Below, piece by piece: positions 49,680-60,210 of a stretch of DNA of 64,000 nucleotides. The notes under the pieces are model-generated. The model saw only the letters and a program-made list of their open reading frames with translations, was not told the origin of the DNA and searched no databases. Every line of letters begins with the position of its first letter. The first letter of the stretch is position 1. A program made the translations under genes and the position numbers. This stretch comes from Azospirillum sp. TSH100 (GTDB lineage Bacteria; Pseudomonadota; Alphaproteobacteria; Azospirillales; Azospirillaceae), in NCBI RefSeq assembly GCF_004923295.1, contig NZ_CP039635.1:764501-828500 (forward strand), in the 5' to 3' direction.

Positions 49680-50890
49680 TATCCGCAGATCTCCAGGATG
49701 GCCAGCATGTAGACGCGGATCATGTCGAGATAGTCGTCGATGTCGACCCGCTCGTCCGGCATGGTGTTGTAGCGCCCGCCGGGACCGCAGACGACGCCCT
49801 CCATGCCGCCGGAATGCTGGAGATGGCCGGCATCGGTGCCGTAGAAGCCGGGCGGGGTGATGGCGCCGGTCGGCTGGTCGGTGCCGCGCACCGCGCGGTA
49901 GGCGCGGTTCACCGCCTGGACGATCGCGCTGTCCTTCGCCACCTCGAAGGTCGGCATCGTCGGGGTGCCGCCGCGGTCCTCGGAGAAGACGCTGGCCTTC
50001 AGCCCCGGAAAGCGCGCCTCCAGCGCATCCAGCTCGCGCCGCAGATCGGCCAGCGCTTCCTGCTCGCTCTGGCCGGTGGCGTAGCGGGCCGAGCCCTTGA
50101 TCCGCACGAAGTCGGCAACCTGCGGCGAACGCCACTCGTGCAGTTCCTTGCCCAGCGCGCCGTGGACGACGCCGACATGGACGCGGTTGATCGTCGCGTG
50201 TTCCGGCGACTTGGCGCCGGACAGGGCGAGCGCGTTCAGCCGGGGAATCAGGTCGCAGGCGGCGGCGATGGCGTCGACCGCCTCCTCGCGTTTGGACAGG
50301 TGGCGGGTGTCGCCGACCAGCTCGATGACGAAACTCAGCGCCGCCGCGTGCATCGTCATCGCCTGGAGGTCGGTCGGCTCGCTGTTGATGAAGCAGTCGG
50401 CGCGCAGCCCCTGCTCCATCAGCGCCAGCGTGCCGACGCCGCCCTGAAGCTCGCCCACCACATAGGTCAGGATGACGTCGCCGCGCAGCCTTACCCCGGC
50501 ATCCATCAGGGTCTTCACCGCGCAGAAATAGGCGGCGTCGCCCGCCTTCATGTTGGAGCAGCCTATGCCGTAGATGAACCTGTCGTCGATCTTTCCGCCC
50601 CAGGGATCGACGGTCCAGCCCTCGGTCACCGGGTTGGTATCGATGTGGCCGTTGAACAGCAGGCTCCTGCCGCCGCCGGTGCCGCGCCAGCGGCCGACGG
50701 CGTTGACCCGCCCGCCGGGCACCGGCGTCAGCTCCGCCTCCAGCCCCAGGCCCGACATGGAGGCGGCCATGAAGCGGGCCAGCTCGCGCTCGCCCTCGGT
50801 CTGGCTGTAGCTCTTGTGCTGGACCATGCGAGAGAGGAAGGCGAGGGCGGCATCGGTGTCGAGACGGGCGAGAATCTCTGCGGTGTCCAT
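49679..50890 (-). CDS. M20-family hydrolase homologue with altered metal ligands
   Basis: The 403-residue protein has the M20/ArgE-DapE fold. It keeps the first ligands (H82, D84 in NGHIDTNP), but the bridging Asp of the DMKGG motif is N113 (GCSNMKAG). The Glu-Glu pair is E147-L148 (VGELQGG), and the last His before PDE is Asn or Thr (RYNTMPDERV). Such changes would disrupt the usual di-zinc centre, so it may be a binding or regulatory homologue, or act with another mechanism. It lies between the peptide ABC ATPase and the creatinase-like gene. Confidence 0.8.
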   Translation of the reverse strand: MDTAEILARLDTDAALAFLSRMVQHKSYSQTEGERELARFMAASMSGLGLEAELTPVPGGRVNAVGRWRGTGGGRSLLFNGHIDTNPVTEGWTVDPWGGKIDDRFIYGIGCSNMKAGDAAYFCAVKTLMDAGVRLRGDVILTYVVGELQGGVGTLALMEQGLRADCFINSEPTDLQAMTMHAAALSFVIELVGDTRHLSKREEAVDAIAAACDLIPRLNALALSGAKSPEHATINRVHVGVVHGALGKELHEWRSPQVADFVRIKGSARYATGQSEQEALADLRRELDALEARFPGLKASVFSEDRGGTPTMPTFEVAKDSAIVQAVNRAYRAVRGTDQPTGAITPPGFYGTDAGHLQHSGGMEGVVCGPGGRYNTMPDERVDIDDYLDMIRVYMLAILEICG

Positions 50891-50909
50891 GGGGGAGGTT
50901 CCTGGCGAG

Positions 50910-52496
50910 TCAGCCGACCGGAATCGGCGAGGCGGCCATCAGGTCGCGCGTGTAGGGGTGGACATGGTCGGCGTCGACCGCGTCGATGGGCAGCAGGTCG
51001 ACCAGCTCGCCCCGGCGCATCACGGCGATGCGGTGGGCGATCTGGCGGATCAGGTTGATGTCGTGGGTGATGAAGAGATAGGCGGCCCCGGTCTCCGCCC
51101 GCAGCGCCAGCAGCAGCTCGATGATCGAGGCCTGGACCGAGACGTCGAGCGGGGCGGTGATCTCGTCGCAGATGACCAGCGAGGGCTTGGCGGCGAAGGC
51201 GCGGGCGATGGCGACGCGCTGCTTCTCGCCGCCGGAAAGCTGGTGCGGCCAGCGGGTGGCGTAGGCGGCCGGCAGCCGCACCTGTTCCAGCAGCCGGCCG
51301 ATCTCGGCTGTCAGATTGGTGGAGCCGATGCCGAACAGCTTCAGCGGGCGGGACAGGATCTCCCCCACCGTCTGGCGCGGGTTCAGCGAGCCGTCGGGAT
51401 GCTGGAAGACGATCTGCACCGCGCGGCGGTAGGCGCCGTCCATGTCGCGGACCGAGCCGATCGGCCGGCCGTCGTAGCGGATGCCGCCGGAGAAGTCGGC
51501 CAGCCCGGTCAGCGCCCGCGCGATGGAGGATTTGCCGGAGCCGGACTCGCCGACGATGCCCAGGATCTCGCCGGCCTTGATGTCGAAGCCGACCGCGTGG
51601 GTCGCCGGCGGCGGGGGTGGACGGAACAGGCGCGGCCGGGCATAGCGCACCGAGACCGCCTCGGCGGCGAGCAGGACGCGGTCGCCCGGCCGGTCATGGA
51701 CCAGCCGGTTTTCCGGGCGCGGCACCGCCGCCACCAGCTTGCGCGTCTCCTCGTGGGCGGGACGGGCGAAGATCGAGGCGGCCGGCGCCTCCTCCACCAG
51801 CCGGCCCTTCTTCATCACCGCCACCCGGTCGGCGACGCGCGAGACCAGGGCGAGGTCGTGCGAGATGTAGAGCGCCGCCACCCCGGTCTCGGCACGCAGC
51901 CGGGCGAACAGGTCGAGGATGCGGGCGCCGGTGATGACGTCGAGCGCCGTGGTCGGCTCGTCGAAGACGATCAGTTCCGGCCGGCAGCCGAAGGCGGTGG
52001 CGATGAGGATGCGCTGCTTCTCGCCGCCCGAGATCTCGTGCGGATAGCGCCGCATCAGCGCGTCCGGATCGCGCAGCTCGACATGGCCCAGCAGCTCCAG
52101 CGCCAGATCCCAGGCGGCCCGCCGGGTCAGGCCGCGGTTGTGGACCAGCGTCTCCGTCACCTGCCGGCCGACGGTCAGCGTCGGGTTCAGCGCGGTCGAG
52201 GGATCCTGGAACACCATGCCGATGCGCCGGCCGCGGATCCGGGTCAACTCGCGCGGCGGCAGGCCGCGCAGGTCGGTGTCGCCGAGCCGGATGGTGCCCG
52301 ACAGCTCGCGGGCGTTCTTCGGCAGGTGCCGCATGATCGCCCAGGCCAGCGTGCTCTTGCCCGAACCGGATTCGCCGACCAGCCCCAGCACCTCGCCGGG
52401 CGCGATGTCGAGGCTGATGTTCTGCAAAACCTGCAAGGGGCGGCTGCCGGTGAGGTAATCCAGCGTGTAGTCGCGCAATGAGAGGACTGCGGTCAT
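50910..52496 (-). CDS. dipeptide/oligopeptide ABC transporter, fused DppD-DppF ATPase
   Basis: The 528-residue protein contains two complete ABC ATPase domains in one chain. The first has Walker A GESGSGKST, signature ISGGEKQR and LIVFDEPTTALD. The second (from about 275) has GESGSGKSS, LSGGEKQR and LVICDEITAPLD. Separate DppD and DppF subunits are the common arrangement, but fused versions are well known. Its ATG overlaps the stop of the DppC-like gene (ATGA). Confidence 0.92.
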   Translation of the reverse strand: MTAVLSLRDYTLDYLTGSRPLQVLQNISLDIAPGEVLGLVGESGSGKSTLAWAIMRHLPKNARELSGTIRLGDTDLRGLPPRELTRIRGRRIGMVFQDPSTALNPTLTVGRQVTETLVHNRGLTRRAAWDLALELLGHVELRDPDALMRRYPHEISGGEKQRILIATAFGCRPELIVFDEPTTALDVITGARILDLFARLRAETGVAALYISHDLALVSRVADRVAVMKKGRLVEEAPAASIFARPAHEETRKLVAAVPRPENRLVHDRPGDRVLLAAEAVSVRYARPRLFRPPPPPATHAVGFDIKAGEILGIVGESGSGKSSIARALTGLADFSGGIRYDGRPIGSVRDMDGAYRRAVQIVFQHPDGSLNPRQTVGEILSRPLKLFGIGSTNLTAEIGRLLEQVRLPAAYATRWPHQLSGGEKQRVAIARAFAAKPSLVICDEITAPLDVSVQASIIELLLALRAETGAAYLFITHDINLIRQIAHRIAVMRRGELVDLLPIDAVDADHVHPYTRDLMAASPIPVG

Positions 52497-53323
52497 CGTT
52501 CGTCCCGCGGGTTCATGGCGTCGCGCAGCCCGTCGCCGAGCAGGTTGAAGGCGATGGCGGTCATCGCGATGGCCAGCGACGGCGCGATGAGGATCCAGGG
52601 CGCCTGATGGACGTACTGGCGCGCCTCCGCCACCATCAGGCCCCATTCGGAGGCCGGCGGCTGGGCGCCGAGGCCGAGGAAGCTGAGGGTGGCGAACAGC
52701 ATCACCGCGAAGGAGACGCGGATCGTCGCCTCGATCACCACCGGGGCCATGACGTTGGGCAGCATCTCGCGGAAGATGATCCAGGACGCGCTCTCGCCGC
52801 GCACGGTGGCCGACTTGACATAGTCCTGGCCGCGCACGGTCAGCGCCACCGCGCGGGTGACGCGCGCCATGCCGGGGGCGAAGGTGACGGCGATGGCGAT
52901 CATCGCGTTGCCGGCGCCGTTGCCCAGCGTGCTGACCAGCAGCAGGGCGAGCAGCAGGCCGGGCACCGCCATCACCGCGTCGATGGTGCGCATGATCGCC
53001 TCGTCCCAGCGCCCGCCGAGATAGGCCGACGCGGTGCCGACCACCGCGCCGGCGACGGTGCCGAGCAGGGTGGCTGCCAGCGCCATCGGCAGGGTGGAGC
53101 GGGCGCCGACCAGCAGGCGGCTCAGCACGTCGCGGCCGAACTGGTCGGCGCCGAACCAGTTCTGCGCGCCGAGCGGGCGGAAGCGGCCGAGGAAGTCCAT
53201 CTTCTCCGGGTCGTGGGGCGCCAGCCAGGGGCCGAACAGGCAGGCGGCGGCCAGCACCGCCAGCAGGATCAGGCCGATGGCGCCTTGCGGCGTGCGCATC
53301 AACCGGCGCAGCAGGTCAGTCAT
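52493..53323 (-). CDS. dipeptide/oligopeptide ABC permease, DppC-like
   Basis: The 276-residue permease has the OppC_N start (LMRTPQGAIGLILLAVL) and the standard membrane core. The ATPase-contact loop SATVRGESASWIIFREMLPNVMAPV is followed by LSFLGLGAQPPASEWG, a hallmark of DppC/OppC. It overlaps the DppB-like gene by 8 nt. Confidence 0.92.
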   Translation of the reverse strand: MTDLLRRLMRTPQGAIGLILLAVLAAACLFGPWLAPHDPEKMDFLGRFRPLGAQNWFGADQFGRDVLSRLLVGARSTLPMALAATLLGTVAGAVVGTASAYLGGRWDEAIMRTIDAVMAVPGLLLALLLVSTLGNGAGNAMIAIAVTFAPGMARVTRAVALTVRGQDYVKSATVRGESASWIIFREMLPNVMAPVVIEATIRVSFAVMLFATLSFLGLGAQPPASEWGLMVAEARQYVHQAPWILIAPSLAIAMTAIAFNLLGDGLRDAMNPRDER

Positions 53324-54263
53324 ATCGGATCCTCTTGTCGAGGATGGCGTAGGCGACGTCGGCCAGCGTGTTGGCGACGGCGTAGGTCGCCGACATGATG
53401 AGGGCGCCGGCCTGGATCGACGGCAGGTCGCGGGCGGTGACCGCCACCATCAGCTGCCGGCCGATGCCGGGAATGGCGAAGATTTCCTCGATGACGATGA
53501 TGCCGCCCAGCAGATAGCCGACATCCAGCGCCACGATGGTGACCACCGGCAGCAGCGCGTTGCGCAGGGCATGGCGGACCAGCACCGTGCGCTCCGGCAA
53601 CCCCTTCAGCCGGGCGGCGCGGATGTAATCGCTGTGCAGCACGTCGAGCGTTTCCGACCGCACCATGCGGGCGACATGCGCCACCAGGATCAGCGAGGCG
53701 GTCAGTACCGGCAGGGCCAGATGCCGAACCGCCCCGCCGAAATCCTCCAGCGGCGAGACGTAGCCGGTGGCGGGCAGCCATTGCAGCGTGTCGGCCAGCA
53801 GCATCGCGAGCAGCGTCGCGGTGACGAATTCCGGGAAGGAGACTCCGAGATAGGAGATCAGCCCGGTCGCCATGTCGGCCAGCTTGCCCTGGCGCACCGC
53901 CGCCAGCATGCCCAGCGGCACGGCGATCACCAGCATGACCAGGATGGCGGCGGCGGCCAGCAGAAGCGAGCGGCCGAGCGCCGTCAGCATCTCCGGCCCC
54001 ACCGGCTGGCCGGTGCGCATCGACAGGCCGAAATCGCCGGTCGCGGCGTGCCCGACCCAGCGCAGATACTGCCACCAGATCGGGTCGCCGAGGCCGAGGC
54101 GCTCGCGGATCGCGTTCAGCGCCTCGGCGGTGGCGTTCTCGCCCAGCAGGGTGACGGCGGCGTCCGCCGGCAGGGCCTGGGTGATGCCGAAGACCAGCAC
54201 CGACACGATGAACACCGTGTAGAGGATCAGCGCCAGCCGCCGCAGGAGCCAGGACGCGCTCAC
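53316..54263 (-). CDS. dipeptide/oligopeptide ABC permease, DppB-like
   Basis: The 315-residue permease starts LLRRLALILYTVFIVSVLVF, with a periplasmic part ending in the RERLGLGDPIWWQYLRWV motif. The core has YIRAARLKGLPERTVLVRHALRNALLP and the DVGYLLGGIIVIEEIFAIPGIG signature. GTG 54263, 4 nt after the stop of the binding-protein gene, gives the usual DppB length and is preferred to longer frames. Confidence 0.9.
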   Translation of the reverse strand: MSASWLLRRLALILYTVFIVSVLVFGITQALPADAAVTLLGENATAEALNAIRERLGLGDPIWWQYLRWVGHAATGDFGLSMRTGQPVGPEMLTALGRSLLLAAAAILVMLVIAVPLGMLAAVRQGKLADMATGLISYLGVSFPEFVTATLLAMLLADTLQWLPATGYVSPLEDFGGAVRHLALPVLTASLILVAHVARMVRSETLDVLHSDYIRAARLKGLPERTVLVRHALRNALLPVVTIVALDVGYLLGGIIVIEEIFAIPGIGRQLMVAVTARDLPSIQAGALIMSATYAVANTLADVAYAILDKRIRYD

Positions 54264-54267
54264 GGCC

Positions 54268-55842
54268 TCAACCCCGCTTGGGCGCCGCCGCCCCGAGCGA
54301 GACGAAGTCGAGGCGGAACACCGAGCCGCGCGGGTGCAGCTCGTAGCCCTCGACATAATCGCGCCGTGCCGCCAGCAGGTCGAAGAAGACCGGGATGACC
54401 GACGGCACCTCGTCATGCATCAGCTGCTGCGCCTTGGCGTAGAGGGCGGCGCGCTCCGCCTCGTCGGTCTTGGCCCGCGCCTCGGCGACCAGGGTGTCAA
54501 AAGCCTTGTTGTTCCAGCGCGTCTCGTTCCAGGCGGCGTCGGAGGTGTAGAGCAGCGAGAAGACCGCGTCGGCGGTCGCCTGCATGTTGTAGAAGCCGAC
54601 GTAGAAATTGCCCTTCTTCCACACCTGATCCAGGTAGGTGGCGTGCGGCATGGTCTGCACCTGGATGCGGAAGCCAGCGGGCTTCGCCATCTCGCGGATG
54701 GCGACCGCCAGTTCGGTGCGGGTGCCCGGCTTGTCCGACGCGATCATGGTCAGGTCGACGCCATTCGGATAGCCGGCCTCGGCCAGCAGCTTCTTCGCCT
54801 GGGCGAGGTCGGCCCTGCGCAGCGGCTGCTCGCGGTGGAAGCGGTAGGCCGGGCTGATCGGCGTGTCGTTGCCGGGGGTGCCGTAGCCGCCGGCGACGAA
54901 GCCGACCATCGCCTCGCGGTCGATGGACAGCGCCAGCGCCTTGCGGACGCGCGGGTCGGAGAAGGGCTTCTGGTCGCAGCCCATGTTGACGTTCAGGAAT
55001 TGGCCCGACGGCACCCGCAGCGCCTTGACGCCGGAGGCCTTCTCCAGCCGCTGGTATTCGCCGGGGGCGGTGCCCAACATCAGGTCGATGTCGCCGGAGA
55101 TCAGCGCCGAGGCCTCGGCGGTGCGGTCGGGATAGACCAGCACCTCGACCCGGTCGAGATGGGGGCGCGCCGGGTCGTAATAGGCCGGGTTGCGCTCCAC
55201 CACGATCTTGCGGTCGGGCTCGAAGGAGACCAGCTTGAACGGGCCGGTGCCGACCGCGCTGCGCGACAGGCTGTCGAGGTCGGTCTCGATCACCTTGGCC
55301 GGGACGATGCGGGCGTTGGTGTAGGCCAGCGCCACCGGCAGGTCGGCATAGGGCGAAGTCAGGCGGAACAGCACGGTCCGCTCGTCCTTGGCCGTCACCT
55401 CCTTGATCGGGCCGACATTGGTGCGGCCCGGCGAGGCGGTCTTGGGGTCGAGGATGGCGGTGAAGGTGGCGACCACGTCGGCGGCGGTGCAGGGCGACCC
55501 GTCATGGAAGGTCAGGCCCGGCCGCAGAACGAAGGTCCATTCGGTCAGCGTCTGGTCGGGCGACCAGGATTCGGCGAGGTCCGGTTCCACCTTCATGCCG
55601 GCGGCGAGCCGCGTCAGGCCGGAATAGAGCAGCTCGGCCACCAGATATTCCGGGTTCACGCGGGTGCGCAGCGGGTGGATGACGCTGGCTGCCTGATCGA
55701 CCGAAATGCGCAGCACGCCGCCGCGGCGCGCGGCGCTCTGCTGGGCGAAGGCCGGTGCCGCACCAGTCAGGCTGAAAGCGGGCAGGGCGCCGAGGCCAGC
55801 GGCGGTCCCGGCGAGGAAGAGGCGGCGGGTCACGGAACTCAT
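54268..55842 (-). CDS. dipeptide/oligopeptide ABC transporter binding protein
   Basis: The 524-residue SBP family 5 protein has a twin-arginine signal (VTRRLFLAGTAAGLGALPAF). Landmarks are LAESWSPDQTLTEWTF, LTFHDGSPCTAADVVATF, VGTGPFKLVSFEPDRKIVVERNP (read in two parts) and DEVPSVIPVFF. It feeds the DppBC-DF complex downstream. Its ATG overlaps the stop of the canonical M20 gene. Confidence 0.92.
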   Translation of the reverse strand: MSSVTRRLFLAGTAAGLGALPAFSLTGAAPAFAQQSAARRGGVLRISVDQAASVIHPLRTRVNPEYLVAELLYSGLTRLAAGMKVEPDLAESWSPDQTLTEWTFVLRPGLTFHDGSPCTAADVVATFTAILDPKTASPGRTNVGPIKEVTAKDERTVLFRLTSPYADLPVALAYTNARIVPAKVIETDLDSLSRSAVGTGPFKLVSFEPDRKIVVERNPAYYDPARPHLDRVEVLVYPDRTAEASALISGDIDLMLGTAPGEYQRLEKASGVKALRVPSGQFLNVNMGCDQKPFSDPRVRKALALSIDREAMVGFVAGGYGTPGNDTPISPAYRFHREQPLRRADLAQAKKLLAEAGYPNGVDLTMIASDKPGTRTELAVAIREMAKPAGFRIQVQTMPHATYLDQVWKKGNFYVGFYNMQATADAVFSLLYTSDAAWNETRWNNKAFDTLVAEARAKTDEAERAALYAKAQQLMHDEVPSVIPVFFDLLAARRDYVEGYELHPRGSVFRLDFVSLGAAAPKRG

Positions 55843-57224
55843 CGGTCGGACTCCTTCTGCGGGCCGCGGCCTGGGGTCGGCACGGCGTTCGGTTCGGTGT
55901 TCTGGTCAGTCTTTTCGGGGATCAGGTCGGGGGCGAAGCCGGCGGCCAGATAGGCCAGCACGCTCTGCGCCAAGGCCACGATGTCGGCGACGGTGGTGTG
56001 TTCGTCGGGGGAATGGACGTTGCTCTCGGGCCGGCCGAGCCCGGTCAGCAGCACCTCCTGCATGCCGGTGCGCTGGACCCAGCCGAAGTCGGAGCAGCTC
56101 GCCGCCCCCCAGGCACGGAACTCGTCCGGGCGGTAGCCGAAGCCGGCCGACAGCGCCGCCTGCCAGCGCGGCCAGTGCGCCCCGGTCGGGTCGCCGGTCG
56201 GGGCGAGGTGGCCGACCAGCCGGATGTCCACCGCGATGTCGGGACTCCCGGCCATCGCATGGGCGACGGCCGTTTCGATCTCCGCCCGCGCCTCCTCATA
56301 ATTCTCTTCCGGCGCATAGCGGCGGCAGACCAGGATCTCGAACAGCGAGGGGATCTGCCCGCCGCAGATGCCGCCATGGGCGGCGGCGATGTCGAGCCGG
56401 GCGGCCAGCGGGCCCGAGGCGGTCGGCGGCGGCGGCAGGGCCGAGGTCCGTTGCGCCACCACCGGCTTGAGGTCGGTCAGGGCCTGGAGCAGCGGCAGCG
56501 CCGCCTCGATGGCGTTGACGCCGGAGCCGGATTTGTTGCCCTCGCCGGCATGGACGGTGTGGCCATGCAGCCGGATCTGCAGGTTGAACAGGCCGAAGCA
56601 GCCCGCCCAGATGCGCGGCGCGGCACTGCCGTTGAAGTTCAGGACATGGCCCTTCAGCAGCCCCTGTTCGGCTAGATACCGCACGCCGGGATAAAGCCCG
56701 CCCTCCTCGTCGGTGCAGAACAGCAGCATCGGGTCGTAGGCAAGCGGCAGGCGGCAGGCCGCGGCGGCGCGCAGAGCCAGCAGCACGGCGGCGATGGTGC
56801 CCTTCATGTCGGCGGCGCCCAGCCCGTAGAGACGGTCGCCCTCGCGGGTCAGGCGGAGCGGATCCTTGTCCCAGCCTGGAGCGGCGGGCACGGTGTCGAC
56901 ATGGAAATAGAGCCCGAGAACCGGCTTGCCCGTTTCCCGTTCGCCGATGAGATTGGTGCGCCGGCCGGACGCCGGCCCGCCGGGCACCCGCCACAGGGCG
57001 TCGGGGACAACGACCCGGCTGGAGCGGAAGCCCAGCGGGGCGATCAGCTCATCCATCAGGTCGGCGAAGGCGTCATAGCCGGCACCGGGAGGAAAGGACG
57101 TGTCGACAGCGATCATACGGGCGAGATCGGCCACGGCGGGTTCCGCCGACCGCGCGATCCAGGCCATCGCCGCATCGAGGGAGTCGTCGCCGGTGGGCTG
57201 GCCGCTTCCGTACCGATTGTCCAT
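55839..57224 (-). CDS. M20-family amidohydrolase/deacetylase (ArgE/DapE-like), canonical ligands
   Basis: The 461-residue enzyme keeps all M20 elements: H and D in YFHVDTVP, bridging D in GAADMKG, the Glu pair in TDEEGG and the last His in VHSPDEH. It should hydrolyse an N-acyl or peptide bond with two zinc ions. It is the first gene of the operon, divergent from the GntR regulator, so its substrate is probably the compound imported by the ABC system. The C-terminal 30 residues are a polar tail. Confidence 0.88.
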   Translation of the reverse strand: MDNRYGSGQPTGDDSLDAAMAWIARSAEPAVADLARMIAVDTSFPPGAGYDAFADLMDELIAPLGFRSSRVVVPDALWRVPGGPASGRRTNLIGERETGKPVLGLYFHVDTVPAAPGWDKDPLRLTREGDRLYGLGAADMKGTIAAVLLALRAAAACRLPLAYDPMLLFCTDEEGGLYPGVRYLAEQGLLKGHVLNFNGSAAPRIWAGCFGLFNLQIRLHGHTVHAGEGNKSGSGVNAIEAALPLLQALTDLKPVVAQRTSALPPPPTASGPLAARLDIAAAHGGICGGQIPSLFEILVCRRYAPEENYEEARAEIETAVAHAMAGSPDIAVDIRLVGHLAPTGDPTGAHWPRWQAALSAGFGYRPDEFRAWGAASCSDFGWVQRTGMQEVLLTGLGRPESNVHSPDEHTTVADIVALAQSVLAYLAAGFAPDLIPEKTDQNTEPNAVPTPGRGPQKESDR

Positions 57225-57273
57225 GACAGGCTCGCTGTTTTCTATATTCTATAAAGAAATGTGACCGGCGCAC

Positions 57274-57298
57274 AAATCTTTGTCAATCGTCAAGATTT
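57274..57298. promoter_or_regulatory. dyad in the M20/GntR divergent promoter
   Basis: AAATCTT (57274-57280) and AAGATTT (57292-57298) form a perfect dyad with an 11-nt centre containing two TTGAC direct repeats on the minus strand. It lies in the 104-bp gap between the M20 gene (start 57224) and gntR (start 57329). On the minus strand TTGTGC and TATAGA, 16 nt apart at about 57246-57273, make a plausible promoter. The GntR protein is the likely ligand. Confidence 0.55.
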
Positions 57299-57328
57299 CA
57301 GCAATTTCCGACTATTTTTGAGGCATCA

Positions 57329-58078
57329 GTGACCAAAAAGACGGCGAACATGGCGGGTGACCTGCCGATTCCGCTCTATGAGCACGTCAAGCGTCGCATG
57401 GCGGATGCCATTCTGCTGGGCGAATGGCCGCCCGGCATGGTGCTGCCGGGCGAGGTCGCGCTGGCCGCCGATTACGGAGTTGCGGTGGGAACGATGCGCC
57501 GCGCGCTGGCCGACCTGACCGCGGACGGCATGCTGATGCGCCGGCGCAAGACCGGGACGGTGGTCACCGGGCGCACGCCGCAGCACAGCCTGCGCTTCTT
57601 CTTCCAGTATTACCGCCTGCATGGCGGCGACGGCCGGCTGCTATCGTCCGAGGCGGTGGTGACCGAGGTTGGGCAAAGCCCGGCCACTGTCGCCGAAGCC
57701 GCCCTGCTGGGCGAGGCGCCCGGGGAGCCGCTGATCCGCATCGCGCGGCTGCGCCGGGTGGAGGGGCGGGCGGTGATGCGCTCCCACATCGCGCTGGTCG
57801 CCCGACGGGTGCCCGATTTCCCCCTGGAACCATCATTGGTGCCGCAGCGGCTCTACATCCATCTGCTCGACGTTCACGGCATCCGCATTTCCGCTGTGCG
57901 CGAACGGGTCTCGGCCGGGCTCGCCACCGCCGAGGATCGCGCCCACCTCGGCGTTCCCGACCCGACGCCGCTTCTGGTCATCGACGAGGAGGCGTTCGAC
58001 CAGACCGGAACCCTGACCATCATCAGTCATCACAGGACGCTGACGGACGATCACAGATATGTGAACGAAGTGCGCTGA
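57329..58078 (+). CDS. GntR-family regulator, HutC subfamily (UTRA domain)
   Basis: The 249-residue regulator has an N-terminal winged HTH (about 14-80: PLYEHVKRRMADAILLG, LPGEVALAADYGVAVGTMRR) and a UTRA ligand-binding domain (about 95-240). It is divergent from the peptide operon, which it probably represses until a ligand binds. GTG 57329 with TGAGG upstream is preferred; ATG 57350 is an alternative 7 codons later. Confidence 0.9.
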   Translation: MTKKTANMAGDLPIPLYEHVKRRMADAILLGEWPPGMVLPGEVALAADYGVAVGTMRRALADLTADGMLMRRRKTGTVVTGRTPQHSLRFFFQYYRLHGGDGRLLSSEAVVTEVGQSPATVAEAALLGEAPGEPLIRIARLRRVEGRAVMRSHIALVARRVPDFPLEPSLVPQRLYIHLLDVHGIRISAVRERVSAGLATAEDRAHLGVPDPTPLLVIDEEAFDQTGTLTIISHHRTLTDDHRYVNEVR

Positions 58079-58206
58079 CGGACGAGAAAGCGATGCAGCG
58101 CAACATCATATAATCGGCTCTGCGTCCGCCACGACGCCATTTCTTGCAGACGCACGTGATCCTGTGGTCGTGAAAGCCGGAACGATTGCGAGTCACCTTC
58201 GCCGTC

Positions 58207-58242
58207 GGGCAGGCGTGCCCTCAACTGAGAACGCGCCTGCCC
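58207..58242. terminator. GC-rich hairpin between gntR and glmS
   Basis: GGGCAGGCG (58207-58215) and CGCCTGCCC (58234-58242) form a perfect 9-bp stem with an 18-nt loop in the convergent gap between gntR and glmS. There is no T-run on either side, so a terminator role is possible but unproven. The rest of 58079-58331 shows no gene. Confidence 0.45.
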
Positions 58243-58331
58243 GGGAGTGCTCTAAAATTCGAGAAAGAGCAGAACTTATTGCCTGTATTCTATTTTGTCC
58301 GTGAACAACACGCACGTCCGATTTCCACTCT

Positions 58332-60158
<1,827 letters not shown>

Positions 60159-60210
60159 GGACCTGATGCTCCTGAAAAGATGCCGACCGGAGAGAAGACC
60201 CGAACCGACC

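Noticed and set aside
58079..58331. Tn7-like insertion downstream of glmS
   Set aside because: The attTn7-like glmS end is intact, but no tns genes or Tn7 ends follow; gntR begins the next unit.
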